DNA of 64,000 bases from Melitaea cinxia (Eukaryota; Arthropoda; Insecta; Lepidoptera; Nymphalidae). This document shows, piece after piece, positions 33,921-44,817 of the stretch. The stretch's first letter is position 1; each line of letters begins with the position of its first letter. A model generated the notes under the pieces. That model was given only the letters and a program-made list of their open reading frames with translations, was not told the origin of the DNA and did not search any database. Position numbers and translations under genes: made by a program. The stretch is taken from positions 12,710,508 to 12,774,507 of the forward strand of contig NC_059408.1 of the NCBI RefSeq assembly GCF_905220565.1. The letters are read 5' to 3'.

Positions 33921-34367
33921 TGTTACGAACACACAAAGAAACTAGCGCCATCTAGCGGCAACCATTGAAACCACGCAAAGATAGCGATAGCACGAAACTC
34001 TCTACTCAATACTAGATGGCGTTAAAGGAACTACTGTGGAACTATATAGAAGTATAGTCTCGAAAACCGGGTACATGCACGAACTTTCCAGAATGGTCTG
34101 GGCCTCGTGTCGGCCGATATAAATAGCCGCAGGTAGGCGAGCGAGTTCAGTTCAGTTTGAGCGATCTTCGAGGCGACTTCAAGAGTGAAAACTAGTGATC
34201 ATGTAGTGGTACCAGCGAAACCTACGACATTGGCTACGACTTAGGACATTGTTAGTGCTTAGTTTTTGAACCTAGTGCTTTGTGTTGGACCTAGTGCTAG
34301 TAAGTAAAGTCTTAAAAAGAGTCAGCAGGTCTTTCTCTCCAAATCCTTCGAACCCTAACACGTAACA
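33921..34367 (+). repeat. 5' LTR of the Ty3-type element
   Basis: 447 bp, TGTTACG to CGTAACA. It carries a TATAAATAG box near 34116 and a TTCAGTTCAGTTT initiator-like stretch about 30 bp later. That defines a plausible transcription start and the U3/R boundary. Confidence 0.93.
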
Positions 34368-34368
34368 A

Positions 34369-34388
34369 CTGGTGTCAGAAGTGGGATT
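34369..34388 (+). other. Candidate primer-binding site
   Basis: TGGTGTCAGAAGTGGGATTT lies two bases after the 5' LTR, where a tRNA primer would pair. The TGG start is standard (complement of CCA). The tRNA was not identified. Confidence 0.55.
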
Positions 34389-34393
34389 TGGAG

Positions 34394-34792
34394 ATGCCAT
34401 TGACTCCGAGAGAAGACTTTAAGGACTTCAAGGGCGTCAGGACAAGGGCACAACGAGATGCGGAGGCCACACCTACTGTGGACCAAGCTCCGCCCACCGT
34501 GGACCAGGCTTCGCCCACTGACCCCGCCTATCATGCCCCGCCCACTGACCACGCCCTCCAGGCCCCACCCACTCTGGCTCAGGCCCCGCCCACTCGAGCT
34601 CAGGCCCCGGTCACTCAGAGTCAGGCCCCACCCACTCGGGCTCAGGCCCCGCCCACTCGGGCTCAGGCCCCGCCCACTCGGGCTCAGGCCCCGCCCACTC
34701 GGGCTCAGGCCCCGCCTACTCAGACTCAGGTCCCGCCTACTTTGTCTCAAGCCCCGCCCACGGCTTCTTACGATGGTTACGACGGTTTATAG
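34394..34792 (+). pseudogene. Proline-rich ORF with 7-residue repeats, gag-position remnant
   Basis: The 132-codon frame starts soon after the primer site, where gag normally begins. Its first ~25 residues are charged (MPLTPREDFKDFKGVRTRAQ). After that it is built on the heptad QAPPTRA with variants, encoded by a 21-bp minisatellite with four identical heptads in the middle. It ends at a TAG that overlaps the pol frame in another phase. It lacks the CCHC knuckle or capsid motifs of a Gag. I read it as a gag N-terminus expanded by repeats and joined to pol by a large deletion. Open frames in the other phases and strand here are by-products of the repeat. Confidence 0.6.
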
Positions 34793-36534
34793 TCGACACG
34801 GATGCAAGCAACACGGCCATTGGAGGGGTGTTATCTTAAAAACAAGGTGAAAGAGAAGTAGTTATCGCATATTTCAGCAAATCTTTATCCAAGCCAGAGA
34901 GAAACTACTGTGTGACAAGAAAAGAACTCTTGGCTGTTGTAAAGACGCTACAACATTTCAACAAATATCTCATCGGCAGACAGTTTTTACTGCGAACTGA
35001 TCACGCAGCCTTGAAGTGGCTACTGCAATTCAAGAACCCAAAAGGTCAAGTAGCTCGATGGATTGAGCAGCTTCAGGAGTACGACTTCAAGGCGGAACAT
35101 CGCAGCGGAAAAATGCATGGGAATGCCGACGCACTCTCACGAAGGCCGTGTTCGGAAGACTGCAAACATTGTGTTAAGCAAGAATTTAATGAAGTAACAT
35201 TAAAGCTAACAAGAACAAGTCCTTTGGGTATCTGGGAGAATGATGCTATGAGGGAAGCTTAAGAAAGAGATGACGACCTTCGGCACATCATCACATGGAA
35301 GAAAAGGGGTGACGTAAAACTAATCTGGAGTGAGGTTGCACCCACTGGCGCTGTCACTAAGGCGTACTGGGCTCAATGGGACAGTCTAATATTCCAAAAC
35401 GGAATACTCTACCAGAAATGGGAGAAGACTAACGGCAGAGAGTTCCACCTTCAGATAATTGTCCCAAGAACCAAAGTACCAGATGTTCTCCGTGAAATAC
35501 ATGATGGGGTATCAGGAGGTCATCTAGGTGTCAAGAGAACGTTAACAAAAGTGCGAGAACGATTCTACTGGTTGCATTGTCGAGATGATGTACAGGACTG
35601 GTGCCGCAAATGTACTATTTCCGCTGCTGTAAAAGGACCACAGACCAGGAGCCGTGGGAACCTGCGGTTGTATAACGTCGGTGCACCGTGGGAACGAATT
35701 GCAGTTGACGTAGCGGGGCCATTTCCTGTAACGGAATCGGGAAACAAGTATTTTATGGTTGTCATGGACTACTTCACCAAATGGCCCGAAGTGTTCGCCA
35801 TACCAAACCAAGAAGCTACAACAGTCGCTTCTAAGTTAGTCGAAGAAGTGATATGTCGCTTTGGTGTGCCTCTAGAAATCCATTCTGATCAGGGCAGGAA
35901 CTTCGAATCGCAAGTATTCCAGGAAGTGTGTAGAATTTTGGGCATGCATAAGACGAGGACCACTGCGTATGAGAGATTTAACCAGACCCTTGAGAGGCAT
36001 TTGGCGAAATTGGTAGATGACAAGCAAAAGGATTGGGACAAGCATATACCACTCTTCCTTCTGTCGTACCGAACCGCCGAGCATGAGAGCATAAAAGCTA
36101 CCCCGGCGTATGTCAATTACGGTAGATAATTACGATTACCAGTAGACCTATTGACTGGAGGGTCACCGGAGGGACCAAATACCGTACAAGACTATGTCAG
36201 CGATTTAAGGGAAAAAATGCACTATATACACGCCTTGGCTTGGGAAAATGGGTTACAGTCAAGCGAGAACATGAAAACCAGATACGACCGGAAATCGAAC
36301 ACGAGCGGCTTCAAAGAAGGGTCACTGGTGTGGCTGCATAACCCAACCCGCCGAAAAGGGAAATCTCCAAAGTTGCAGACCAAGTGGGACGGCCCATACA
36401 AAGTAGTTACCCGACTGAATGATGTGACTTACCGGATTCAAAAGCAACCTAGAGGGACATTCAAAGTGGTACACATAGACCGTTTGGCGCGTTACCATGG
36501 CAGTAACAACGATGCTCGGGACGAACATCTCTAA
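34786..36534 (+). pseudogene. pol remnant: RNase H and integrase with three stop codons
   Basis: One continuous frame of 583 codons, broken by TAA at 34837, 35260 and 36127 but with no frameshift. It opens inside the RNase H domain (VDTDASN, then RTDHAALKWL and GNADALSRRP). A linker leads to integrase with an HHCC finger (HDG, GGHLG, CRKC), catalytic Asp codons at 35707 and 35887, and the Glu codon at 35971. The C-terminal GPY/F module (KWDGPYKVV) is near 36385. The second Asp and the Glu are 27 residues apart instead of 35, so eight codons were lost in phase at about 35970. The stops plus this deletion make the enzyme inactive. Confidence 0.92.
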
Positions 36535-36545
36535 GAGGGGAGTAG

Positions 36546-36991
36546 TGTTACGAACACACAAAGAAACTAGCGCCATCTAGCGGCAACCATTGAAACCACG
36601 CAAAGATAGCGATAGCACGAAACTCTCTACTCAATACTAGATGGCGTTAGAGGAACTACTGTGGAACTATATAGAAGTATAGTCTCGAAAACCGGGTACA
36701 TGCGCGAACTTTCCAGAATGGTCTGGGCCTCGTGTCGGCCGATATAAATAGCCGCAGGTAGGTGAGTGAGTTCAGTTCAGCTTGAGCGATCTTCGAGGCG
36801 ACTTTAAGAGTGAAAACTAGTGATCAAGAGTGGTACCAGCGAAACCTATGACATTGGCTACGACTTAGGACATTGTTAGTGCTTAGTGTTTGAACCTAGT
36901 GCTTTGTGTTGGACCTAGTGCTAGTAAATAAAGTCTTAAAAAGAGTCAGCAGGTCTTTCTCTCCAAATCCTTCGAACCCTAACACGTAACA
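36546..36991 (+). repeat. 3' LTR of the Ty3-type element
   Basis: 446 bp, about 97-98% identical to the 5' LTR. It contains TATAAATAG near 36745 and AATAAAG near 36928, a likely poly(A) signal absent as such from the 5' copy (AAGTAAAG there). Confidence 0.93.
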
Positions 36992-37017
36992 GTAATATAC
37001 CACTAACAAAAATCAAA

Positions 37018-37345
37018 GTGACAAACAAGCGCACGGTCCACTTGATGGTAAACATATTTTAGTTTTTTTTTTTTTTTTTTTATAGACAACTAGGTCGGCA
37101 AACAAGCGTACGGCTCACCTGATGGTAAGCGATTACGTAGCTTATAGTCGTCTGCAACACCAGAAGTATTGCAAGCGTGTTGCCGACACCATTCCCAATT
37201 CCCCCAGGAGCTCTGGTCGCCTTACTCACCACAGGAACTCACCACTGCTTGAAAGCAGTATTATTTAGCTGTGAACTTCTGTAAGACCGAGGGGCTACTC
37301 CAATTGGGCTGCTCCATATTTTGAGCAGGAAATTTCCTGCTATGA
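37018..37345 (+). repeat. Interspersed repeats, family A (fragment plus full copy)
   Basis: A 36-bp family A fragment (GACAAACAAGCGCACGGTCC, 37020) is followed by a T-run and a near-complete copy: GTCGGCAAACAAGCGTACGG, TAAGCGATTACGTAGC, CAGGAGCTCTGGTCGCC, TTGAGCAGGAAATTTCCTGC. The nested arrangement suggests independent insertion near the LTR element. Confidence 0.75.
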
Positions 37346-37402
37346 CCTTCCATCATGGATACCCTCCAGTGCGGGGGCCAGAGGAGGTCAGACTCCTACT
37401 GA

Positions 37403-37760
37403 TTAAAAAACCACCACGTGTGAGCAGTCGTCCGCCTGCGAGATGGGGTCGCCACCTCGCCCCGGCGGTAGGCCCGGACAAAGCCTCCGGGTCCCGGCAC
37501 AATGGTGGAGTGGCCTCGCTCACAACAAGGCAACCCCTCAGACGTGCGAGGTCGTGTCTTCCGGCCGGCCGAAGTCCCCTGACTATCGGCCAGCGACCCC
37601 ACTATTACGAGGGGAGGGAAGAGATGGGCAAACCGTCTCCTCTTTGCCCCGTACGTCTGCGCCGGAGTGGGTCAGCGGAGACGTCACTCTCCCTGGACCG
37701 CTCCGCGGCCTTCTTCTGCGTCATCACCTCTTCGCAGAAGGAGATCGCATTTATCAAAGA
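37403..37760 (-). mobile_element. R1-clade LINE 3' end
   Basis: On the - strand, 37757-37605 encodes the end of an R1-type reverse transcriptase ORF (AISFCEEVMTQKKAAERSRE, then DPLRRRR) with stop TAA at 37607-37605. A GC-rich 3' UTR runs down to an A-rich tail (T run, 37405). The SFCEEVM...ERQRE-type ending recurs at 41460. The copy is 5'-truncated, as is usual for LINEs. Confidence 0.7.
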
Positions 37761-38424
37761 TGATTATTAAGCGCAGTACAACCGCGTTGCTAACTCTACA
37801 GCTACTGTCGACACAGAACATCCTACGAAGCTCTGGCTACCTTTTTCGCCACATATTGTGTTCTCTTCTTTCTGTACAAATAATTATTATTGTTTTTTAC
37901 CACTTTTTTTTCGTACTATTTCATACTGTTAAAATTTGTTTTATTTTTTTAATATTCGAAGCAACGTATTTTTTGAAAGAATAAATTTACAGTAAGTGTT
38001 TATATTTTTTAAATTTGTTTTTACGTTGCATTATGTTTAATAAATTTTTTGTTAGGCTTTATACATAGTATACAAGAGTTAAGACACTTTTACAGAAAAA
38101 CAAGAGCAAATTCACTATTCTTTCCCTTAAATAGTTCTCACTTCAACCCGATGTAAATAAAACATTTTATTATTTTATTGCAAACCTAAACAGTGAAACT
38201 GTAACCTAAATTGTCTCTATACAGAGATAAACCAGAAACAATTCTAACGTCTTTAAACGCTCCAATCATAGTATTGTTCATAGGTTCGCGGTAATGGATA
38301 AAATGATAAAAATTTATGCTTCTTTTAACTTTGTTCGTTTTTAAATGTAGGAAATGAACTCAACATAGTAAATTTCTCGCATAGGTTGAATAATATTTGT
38401 TTCAATATTTTTCTCATACAATCT
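37761..38424. other. AT-rich intergenic DNA
   Basis: No gene or repeat family recognised. Confidence 0.45.
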
Positions 38425-38612
38425 TAATATATATAAATCTCGTGTCCTCCTCAATGGACTCCTAAACCACTTAACCGATTATAATAAAATTCGCACACCA
38501 TGTGCAGTTCGATCCAACTTAAAAGATAGGCTATATTTTATTTTGATATATTATGTTATTATTATATTTCAGAAAAAAAAAGGTGATACGAAGTTCGCCA
38601 GGTCAGCTAGTA
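38425..38612 (+). mobile_element. Short Helitron-like element
   Basis: Starts AATATATATAAATCTCGTGT, has an ACCACTTAACCGATTATAAT interior, and ends AAGTTCGCCAGGTCAGCTAG T. Confidence 0.6.
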
Positions 38613-38723
38613 AATTATAAATATGTACACTAAAATTGTAGCGAGAACGTTTCCTAATGAAAGATTTATGCAGTCGTAATTTGTATTGACATGCATGAAA
38701 AAGTATTTTCTTTATAAGTATTG

Positions 38724-38910
38724 ACGACGCGTTGGCGCAACGGTCACGAGGGTCGCGGGTTTGATCCCCGCACAGAACAGACATTTGCATTGGCCACATA
38801 GATGTTTGACGTGGTCTAAGCGTTTGTGCTTGTGTATTGTGTGGGACCCCCAGGAGAAAATCCTACTGGAGGCCGTTAAGTGTGAAGCGTTCATTTATTT
38901 ATTTATTTTT
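38724..38910 (+). mobile_element. tRNA-derived SINE, family B, short form
   Basis: Head GACGCGTTGGCGCAACGGTC and GGGTTTGATCCCCGCA give box A and a one-base-altered box B. The body diverges after about 100 bp and ends in an (ATTT)n tail instead of the usual GGCTGAAGCG tail. Only the head and the CATTTGCATTGGCC block match the other copies. Confidence 0.65.
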
Positions 38911-39118
38911 CAGTCAGTTCACTCGTTAAAGTATCTAGTTAAGTTTTAATTTAGGATGCATACATGTACATATATACCGCCTTAAATTTCCTTTTTACAC
39001 GAATAAAAGAGTTTTTAAAAGCAACAATAATATGAAATCATTTATCTCATTTTTTAACGTGATGATTACGTCCTTATCTCTAGTCCCTCACAGTTACATA
39101 AAAGTTTAATTTGGGTTC

Positions 39119-39465
39119 CCAACGACGCTAGTGACGTAACGCCCTGTCTAGCAGGACCGGGTTCTCATCCCGACCAGACACTAGCACAGGGGCGTTACTG
39201 GGGACGCATTAAGTAGCACCTCCTACGCACCCCCGTTCGTCGCCTGCGGAGGGAAGCCTCATCGGCGGCCTCCTCTCTCACCCACTCGTCATTCTCCTTC
39301 TGGGATATTATTATTATCTGTCTCGCAGAATGAGACCATCGCCTTCCAGGACTCGTCGTCGCCGAGCATCGCGTCGATGAAGCTCGGCAGTGACAAGTCC
39401 CCTCCGAAGACTGTCGTCAGATCGCGACGCAGCGCCGCCCATCTCGGGCACACCTGGCTACGTTA
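39119..39465 (-). mobile_element. R1-clade LINE 3' end
   Basis: On the - strand, 39459-39289 encodes SQVCPRWAALRRDL, DLSLPSFIDAML and ESWKAMVSFCE, ending with TGA at 39291. This is the C-terminal pattern of R1-type LINE ORF2: a C-P-x-W segment, then DLS, then W-x-x-x-V-x-F-C-E. The 3' UTR continues down to about 39119. Confidence 0.75.
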
Positions 39466-39554
39466 GCCTACGTTAGTTATTTATAAGAAATATATTGAGA
39501 AAGAATAATAGCCATATAAATCGAGTTAGGAATGTTTGAGATACACTTATACAA

Positions 39555-40010
39555 TAATTGTGTTTGCTCGCAAACGAAACAAATAAAACGGCCTCAATCA
39601 CATCGACAAGTAATATAAGTAGACGAAAAAATAGTCAAGTAAATGCGGGTTATCAAAGATTACTCATAAAAGTAGTAATCAGGTTTCAATCAAATTTTAA
39701 AAGGACTGTATAGCAAGCATCAGCTTTTGATCTAAATAAGAATCATCAAAATTGATATAATCAGTGAAAAGTTATGCGGTATAACACAACGTAGGTCGAC
39801 GACAATCAAGTAAATATGCATTATTAGATATAACTCAAAAAGTCCTTTTTAGATCTCAATTAATTGTAGTGGCACCACATGACACGTACCTTTCGATTAA
39901 AATAAAAATCATCAAAATCTGTCCACCCAGTCAAAAGTTCCGAAGTCACATACATAAAAAAAATACAATTGAATTGAGAACCTCCTCTATTTTCGGAAGT
40001 CGCTTAAAAA
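39555..40010 (+). mobile_element. Family E inverted-repeat element
   Basis: Starts ATAATTGTGTTTGCTCGCAA, ends GAACCTCCTCTATTTTCGGA followed by AGTCGCTTAAAA. The terminal block is mutated (GTCGCT for GTCGGT). Confidence 0.65.
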
Positions 40011-41305
40011 GTCAGCTGCTTTGTGCAAAACTTAAAGAAAATTTCCGAAATAGGAAAATTCTGAGCCAAGACATTACAACATTTTTTTTTAATCGTAGAA
40101 GATAACGTCTTTGTAATTCAAACTAATGCAATAATAAATTTTCAATTTAACATATTTATTACAATTACTTCTCGTAATATATGAAACGACTGCAATATTT
40201 TTGTGTTTTATTATTTCGTTTAACTCGACTCGTTAATCGCTTCCGTTTTATCTCGATATGCCTGTTTGTGAATATACGTAATTACGCATTAGAAAATAAT
40301 ATATTTACGTACAGGTTTATTCGGTGTACTTTTGTAGTGGAAATATTGTACTATCTGTAACTATAAGAATATATAAATCATTAATCATATAATCAATAAT
40401 AATAATAATAATAATAATAGTTTAATCAATAAAATAAGAAACACAACTCTTAGCGATACAGTAATTTTACTATAAAGTCGTCGTAAGACTTACTCGTGTT
40501 ACAGAAATAACTCAGAAGAGTATCTATTAAATAAATTCTCAACTTAACGCGATTGTAATTCAACAATTCATCATCTGATATGTAACTTCTACTTTACTTT
40601 TACGATTACACTCACATTAAATTCACTCAAACCGATTATATACGCGTTTCTCGTTAAAATATTGGTGTGTAAACAAACAAAAACACATACGACGCCGCAA
40701 ATACGACCTTATAGCACAACAATGTATCGATTATACGTTTAAATGCGAAATACATCTCTATAACCATTAGACTAAAAACTGAATTACTATAAAACATATT
40801 TCGTTGATTCCGAACAATTTGTGAAGCGGTTTGCAGAATGAGCCGATATCGGGATCTGACCATAAATGCGAAGAGTTTAAGGCGTGGTCACTGTGACGTG
40901 TTGATTACAACTTTCGGTACCGAAAAATTCGGTTTCGACCACATCGGCGCTAGCCCCCGGGCGTTTCGGCACTAATGAAATAATTCCACGTGTAATTTAA
41001 AACTGTTTAAGATGTCAAATTTTAAATTGGATGCGCGAAAAGGTTGGCATGAAATAATAAATTAATCGGTTCCCTGAATGGGTTAAGTGACTCCGGATAG
41101 TGAATTTTGAGTTAAGTAGGTGGTGTGTTTTGCTTTTCTTACGTTTATTAGCGCGCCCGACGAGCGCTTGATTGATGGTAGTCAATTTGAATACGTAATC
41201 TGATAACTGTGATCTCTCACTGAATTTTTAAGGACGTTTTAATAAAGCTAAATATAATTATATTGAGTTCAGTGTATTGTTGTATTTTAATTTTCTAAAA
41301 TTTCA
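40011..41305. other. AT-rich intergenic DNA with an (AAT)n microsatellite
   Basis: No gene. (AAT)n lies at 40395-40419. A moderately GC-rich patch near 40880-40970 contains the palindrome TTCGGTACCGAA; its origin is unknown. Confidence 0.45.
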
Positions 41306-41975
41306 TCATTCATCATTTCAGCCTATCACAGTCCACTGCTGGACATAGGCCTCCACAAGTTTACGCCAAAAATGGCTTGAACTTGTGTGTTTTGCCCATA
41401 TTCACCACGCTGGGCAGGCAGGTTGGTGACCGCAGGGCTGGCCTTGCGTACTGTGTCGCTTGGGGGCGCCACAGTCCTCCTCGCCCAGCGCTGCGCCCTG
41501 GTGGCCGTAATAGGCGAAGATCTGTCGCGTCGCAAGAGGTGCTGGTCGGCCGTAACCTCCTTCTGCTAGGAGGTTATGGCGCTAAAAGAGGGTGCGGAGC
41601 GACAGCGTGAGGCTGACGCCAATCCGCTTCGTAGTAGACGACCAGGGGGAAGGAGACGCCATTATACGCTCCTTCACCCTTCGTAATAGAGTGGGAGAAG
41701 GGCACCACTATTCCTCCCGCTCGTCATCGGGGTGATAGAGCGCTCACAGTGCCCGTGGGCACTTTGTAGACGAAGGCGGCCTGCACATGGCGGGCCAAAC
41801 GTCGGGGCGTCGCGGTAGCATGCGAAAGCGATCCCGTGGCGCTTCGCCATGGCAATGGGGGCACCGCTGGGTTTTAGTGGGTAGTCTGGGTTGGCCAGGA
41901 GTCCCACACTCCCGCCGGCCTCGTCGGCGGGGTGCGTAAAAGCATTTCCCCGCGAAAAAAATAAAATAAAACATG
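41306..41975. mobile_element. Family C fragment (-) joined to an R1-clade LINE 3' end (+)
   Basis: The first part (41306-41448) is a family C tail on the - strand (CAGTCCACTGCTGGACATAG). From about 41455 the + strand encodes an R1 ORF2 end: CALVAVIGEDLSRRKRCWSA, then VTSFC, a premature TAG at 41567, EVMALKEGAERQREAD and stop TAA at 41684. A GC-rich 3' UTR ends in an A-rich tail at 41956-41975. One element inserted into or beside the other. Confidence 0.75.
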
Positions 41976-42635
41976 GTGTTAAAACTAAATACTTAATTAT
42001 AGAGAAAAATGCGTTAATTATTAATAAAATATAGAAGGTCATAAAATCCAGCTAGCGTTTAGTTGTTACAAGGATTTATATTACTTGAAGTAATTCTGCA
42101 ATACACTGCATTCTCAGTATAATCTCGATAGATAAGGCGGGCGTTTCTTGCGTTTATGTATGTAACTATCATTCGTAAATATGTAGTAGGAAAATGTTTT
42201 GTAACAATGATAAACAACAACATACAAAAAACAACAAACAAAAAAATAGTCATTTTCTATTCTAGTGATTTGTCATTCTCCTGTTGATATACTGGACTTA
42301 TTTTTGTATTAAATAACATGGCCCATTTTTACTAGTGTTACAATTAATGAAAATTCTTTTTGAAGGGTACTCTACATTCGATAGTGAGATCTGTGTGCTT
42401 TTGTTTTTTTTGTCTATCTTTCTGCCTCTCTCTTGGTTGTGTATCACGCGAATTAAAACAACTGAATAAATTTTAATAAAGTAAAAAAAAATAATGATAA
42501 TTTATTGAAATGTAGTTTCACACATTTTACTTATAGTTACAGAGTATATATAATATTAGACATTTTACCTTTTAGAGACAAGCAAATACGTGTAAGTTAG
42601 TAGGTATATAAGATTAATCATGATTTAATAATCTG
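41976..42635. other. AT-rich intergenic DNA
   Basis: Nothing recognised. Confidence 0.45.
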
Positions 42636-42940
42636 TACTAATAAATAAATTTGGAGTGTATTTGTAATATTAATATAACCGCTTTTTACTAAATACACAT
42701 GTATGTTACATATACCAAAATGACATTTTGTAAAAATTTTATCTGTCTATCTGTCTCTTTGTTCCGCCTAATCTCTGAACCGATTTTGACGGCATTTATA
42801 CTGGCAGATAGCTGATGTAATAAGGAGTAACTTGGCTCCTTTTATTATAGTCTTTTTTATATTTATTTTATAACTCTGCGAACTGAACAATAATTATTTT
42901 CTTAAATTCTACGCGGATGAATTCGTGGACACAGCTAGTT
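42636..42940 (+). mobile_element. Short Helitron-like element
   Basis: Relative of 7866-8180: TTGGAGTGTATTTGTAATAT start region, CTGGCAGATAGCTGATGTAA middle, GGACACAGCTAGT end. Confidence 0.65.
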
Positions 42941-43377
42941 TCAAATATTAATGAAAGTGGACGACATTTAGGTTCATACTACAAAGGTAGAACACTGAAT
43001 ACTTTTTATTACCAAATTCATCATGTTTCTCTGAGAGATTGTGCAAAAATTATAAAGAGTAATAGCTACGAAGTTGCGTCCATAGAATGTCAGTCTGTAA
43101 TTACATTTACTGGAGATAGGTTCTGATATAATCTAAATACGAGCTATGACAGAAATCTATTGCTAATAAGCAAAATCAAAAACATATTTTTAATGAAACC
43201 AGCCATTAGATGATACAATCTAGATTTAGATAAATCAGCTTTTAAACTTTATCTGGCCGTGCTAGTTTTAACGTACACATGTACTGTAAGAAACACGATA
43301 ATTAAAGGAGTTAAATTTATAAAAGCATTTAAGTAATTTGTAATGCTTTTTTTGGTAAATTCAATATTATAAAAAAA
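42941..43377. other. Intergenic DNA
   Basis: AT-rich; no gene or repeat recognised. Confidence 0.4.
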
Positions 43378-43685
43378 CTAGCTGACTCGGCAAACGTTTT
43401 CTTGCCGCTAAACGCTATTTAAAAATAGGGGTTGGTGGTAGAAGGGTGAAAATTTAGGGTCGTATGTATTTTTAACACCAAATCATAATAAAATAAAAAA
43501 AAAATTAAAAATTAAAAAAAAATTAGGGGTGGACTACCCTTAACATTTAGGGGGATGAAAAATAGATGTTGTTCGATGCTCAGACCCACCCAATATGCAC
43601 ACAAAATTTCATGAGAATCGGTCAAGCCGTTTCGGATGAGTTTTACTACAAACACCGCGACACGAGAATTTTATTTATTAGATAT
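43378..43685 (-). mobile_element. Helitron-like element
   Basis: Reverse-oriented copy of 50787-51081: ACTAGCTGACTCGGCAAACG at its 3' end, GACACGAGAATTTTATTTAT at its 5' end and AGCCGTTTCGGATGAG inside. Confidence 0.65.
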
Positions 43686-43739
43686 TTTACGTAAACATAA
43701 AACAAAAGTACTGCAGTAAGTTCTACTTTAGAACGAGTG

Positions 43740-44032
43740 TCTAAGGCTGCACTAACAGGTTCCTACCAAATTTGGCTAGGCAGGGCGGGAAACTCGAGCA
43801 GTGAAGGTGAGCGTTGATGCGCATCTCAAAGGGTGCCTCCTTAAACCTACACCTAGGTCCTGCAAACTGCTTTGAATTTCTTCCTCTGCCACACGATGGA
43901 CCCGACACCCGCACGGTGAATCCATGGAACGCTAAGAAGTTTGTCTCATGTAAGTCACCTTGTAGTCGTGATTGCAATAAAATTGACACGGGTTCCGAAC
44001 GCGAAAATGACAAAATAATCAAATTTATTTAA
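43740..44032. other. GC-richer segment of unknown origin
   Basis: Both strands keep 70-95-codon open frames across this ~290-bp patch (for example GFTVRVSGPSCGRGRN on the - strand). No family is recognised. It may be a decayed element or an isolated exon. Confidence 0.35.
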
Positions 44033-44572
44033 TTTTTAGGTTCGTCGTACACTCGGAGGGTTCTGTGCGAAAATTTCCAATGAAATTCGGAAAATATTTC
44101 AGAATTGCTTGTTTCAAAATTTCACATCAAAAGCGGAGCGCAACCTTGCCAATATTAAGCTTACAATCGCCTTTAATTGTTGGAGAAAGTTATTTACAGC
44201 GATGTTTTCTGACCATTGTAAGAATGACATTTTAAATCTAGACCACATAAATTAACGTTTACGATTTTACCATATTATATTTACTGTAATAAAGTCATAT
44301 TTAGATCAAGGTATAACACAAACTTACCAGCTACAGCTACCTAACGAGTGGATTTAGTAAGAACGCGATTATAAATTTATAAATAAAGTGAAGTAGTTAT
44401 TAATTACTATATATTACTATGATATAATGATCAACAATTATCGCACCTAATATATATATTAAAATAGTGTAAATAATTATATGTACCTATCAAAGTGCTT
44501 CCTATTTACTTAAATATTTGTACCCCTGTGGGTCTATGATTATCTTTTGTATTTTATAAGTACAATGCAAGT
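44033..44572. other. AT-rich intergenic DNA
   Basis: No recognisable feature. Confidence 0.4.
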
Positions 44573-44692
44573 TTGCAAGCGTGGTGACTATGGGCAAAAC
44601 ACATGAGATTACGCCATTTTTGGCGTGAACTTGTGGAGGCCTATGTCCACTAGTGGACTGCGAAAGGCTGCTGTGATGATGATGATGCAAAT
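44573..44692 (+). repeat. LINE family C 3' fragment
   Basis: Contains GCGTGGTGACTATGGGCAAA, CGTGAACTTGTGGAGGCCTA, ATGTCCACTAGTGGACTGCG and a GATGATGATGATG tail. It is 5'-truncated. Confidence 0.7.
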
Positions 44693-44817
44693 TATGGTTC
44701 TAAAATAAATGAATAAATAAAACAAAAAAAAAATAATAGAGTTAACGCTGGTTGTTTTGATCGATGAAGCAGTCCGTCATAATAAGATATCAAAGTCCTA
44801 CATTTATATGTATATTA

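Larger units (their letters stand above)
33921..36991 (+). mobile_element. Ty3-type LTR retrotransposon, internally deleted
   Basis: Two LTRs (33921-34367 and 36546-36991) enclose only ~2.2 kb. Both begin TGTTACG and end CGTAACA, a perfect 7-bp inverted terminus. The 4 bp GTAA precede the left LTR and follow the right LTR, the target duplication. Inside, in order: a candidate primer site, a short proline-rich frame, then the end of pol (RNase H and integrase). Gag, protease and the catalytic part of reverse transcriptase are absent. About ten substitutions and one small indel separate the LTRs, so the insertion is not recent. It cannot move on its own. Confidence 0.95.

Noticed and set aside
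34355..34850. Antisense and shifted frames across the proline-rich minisatellite
   Set aside because: They are shadows of the 21-bp repeat; the frame starting at 34394 fits the retroelement layout best.
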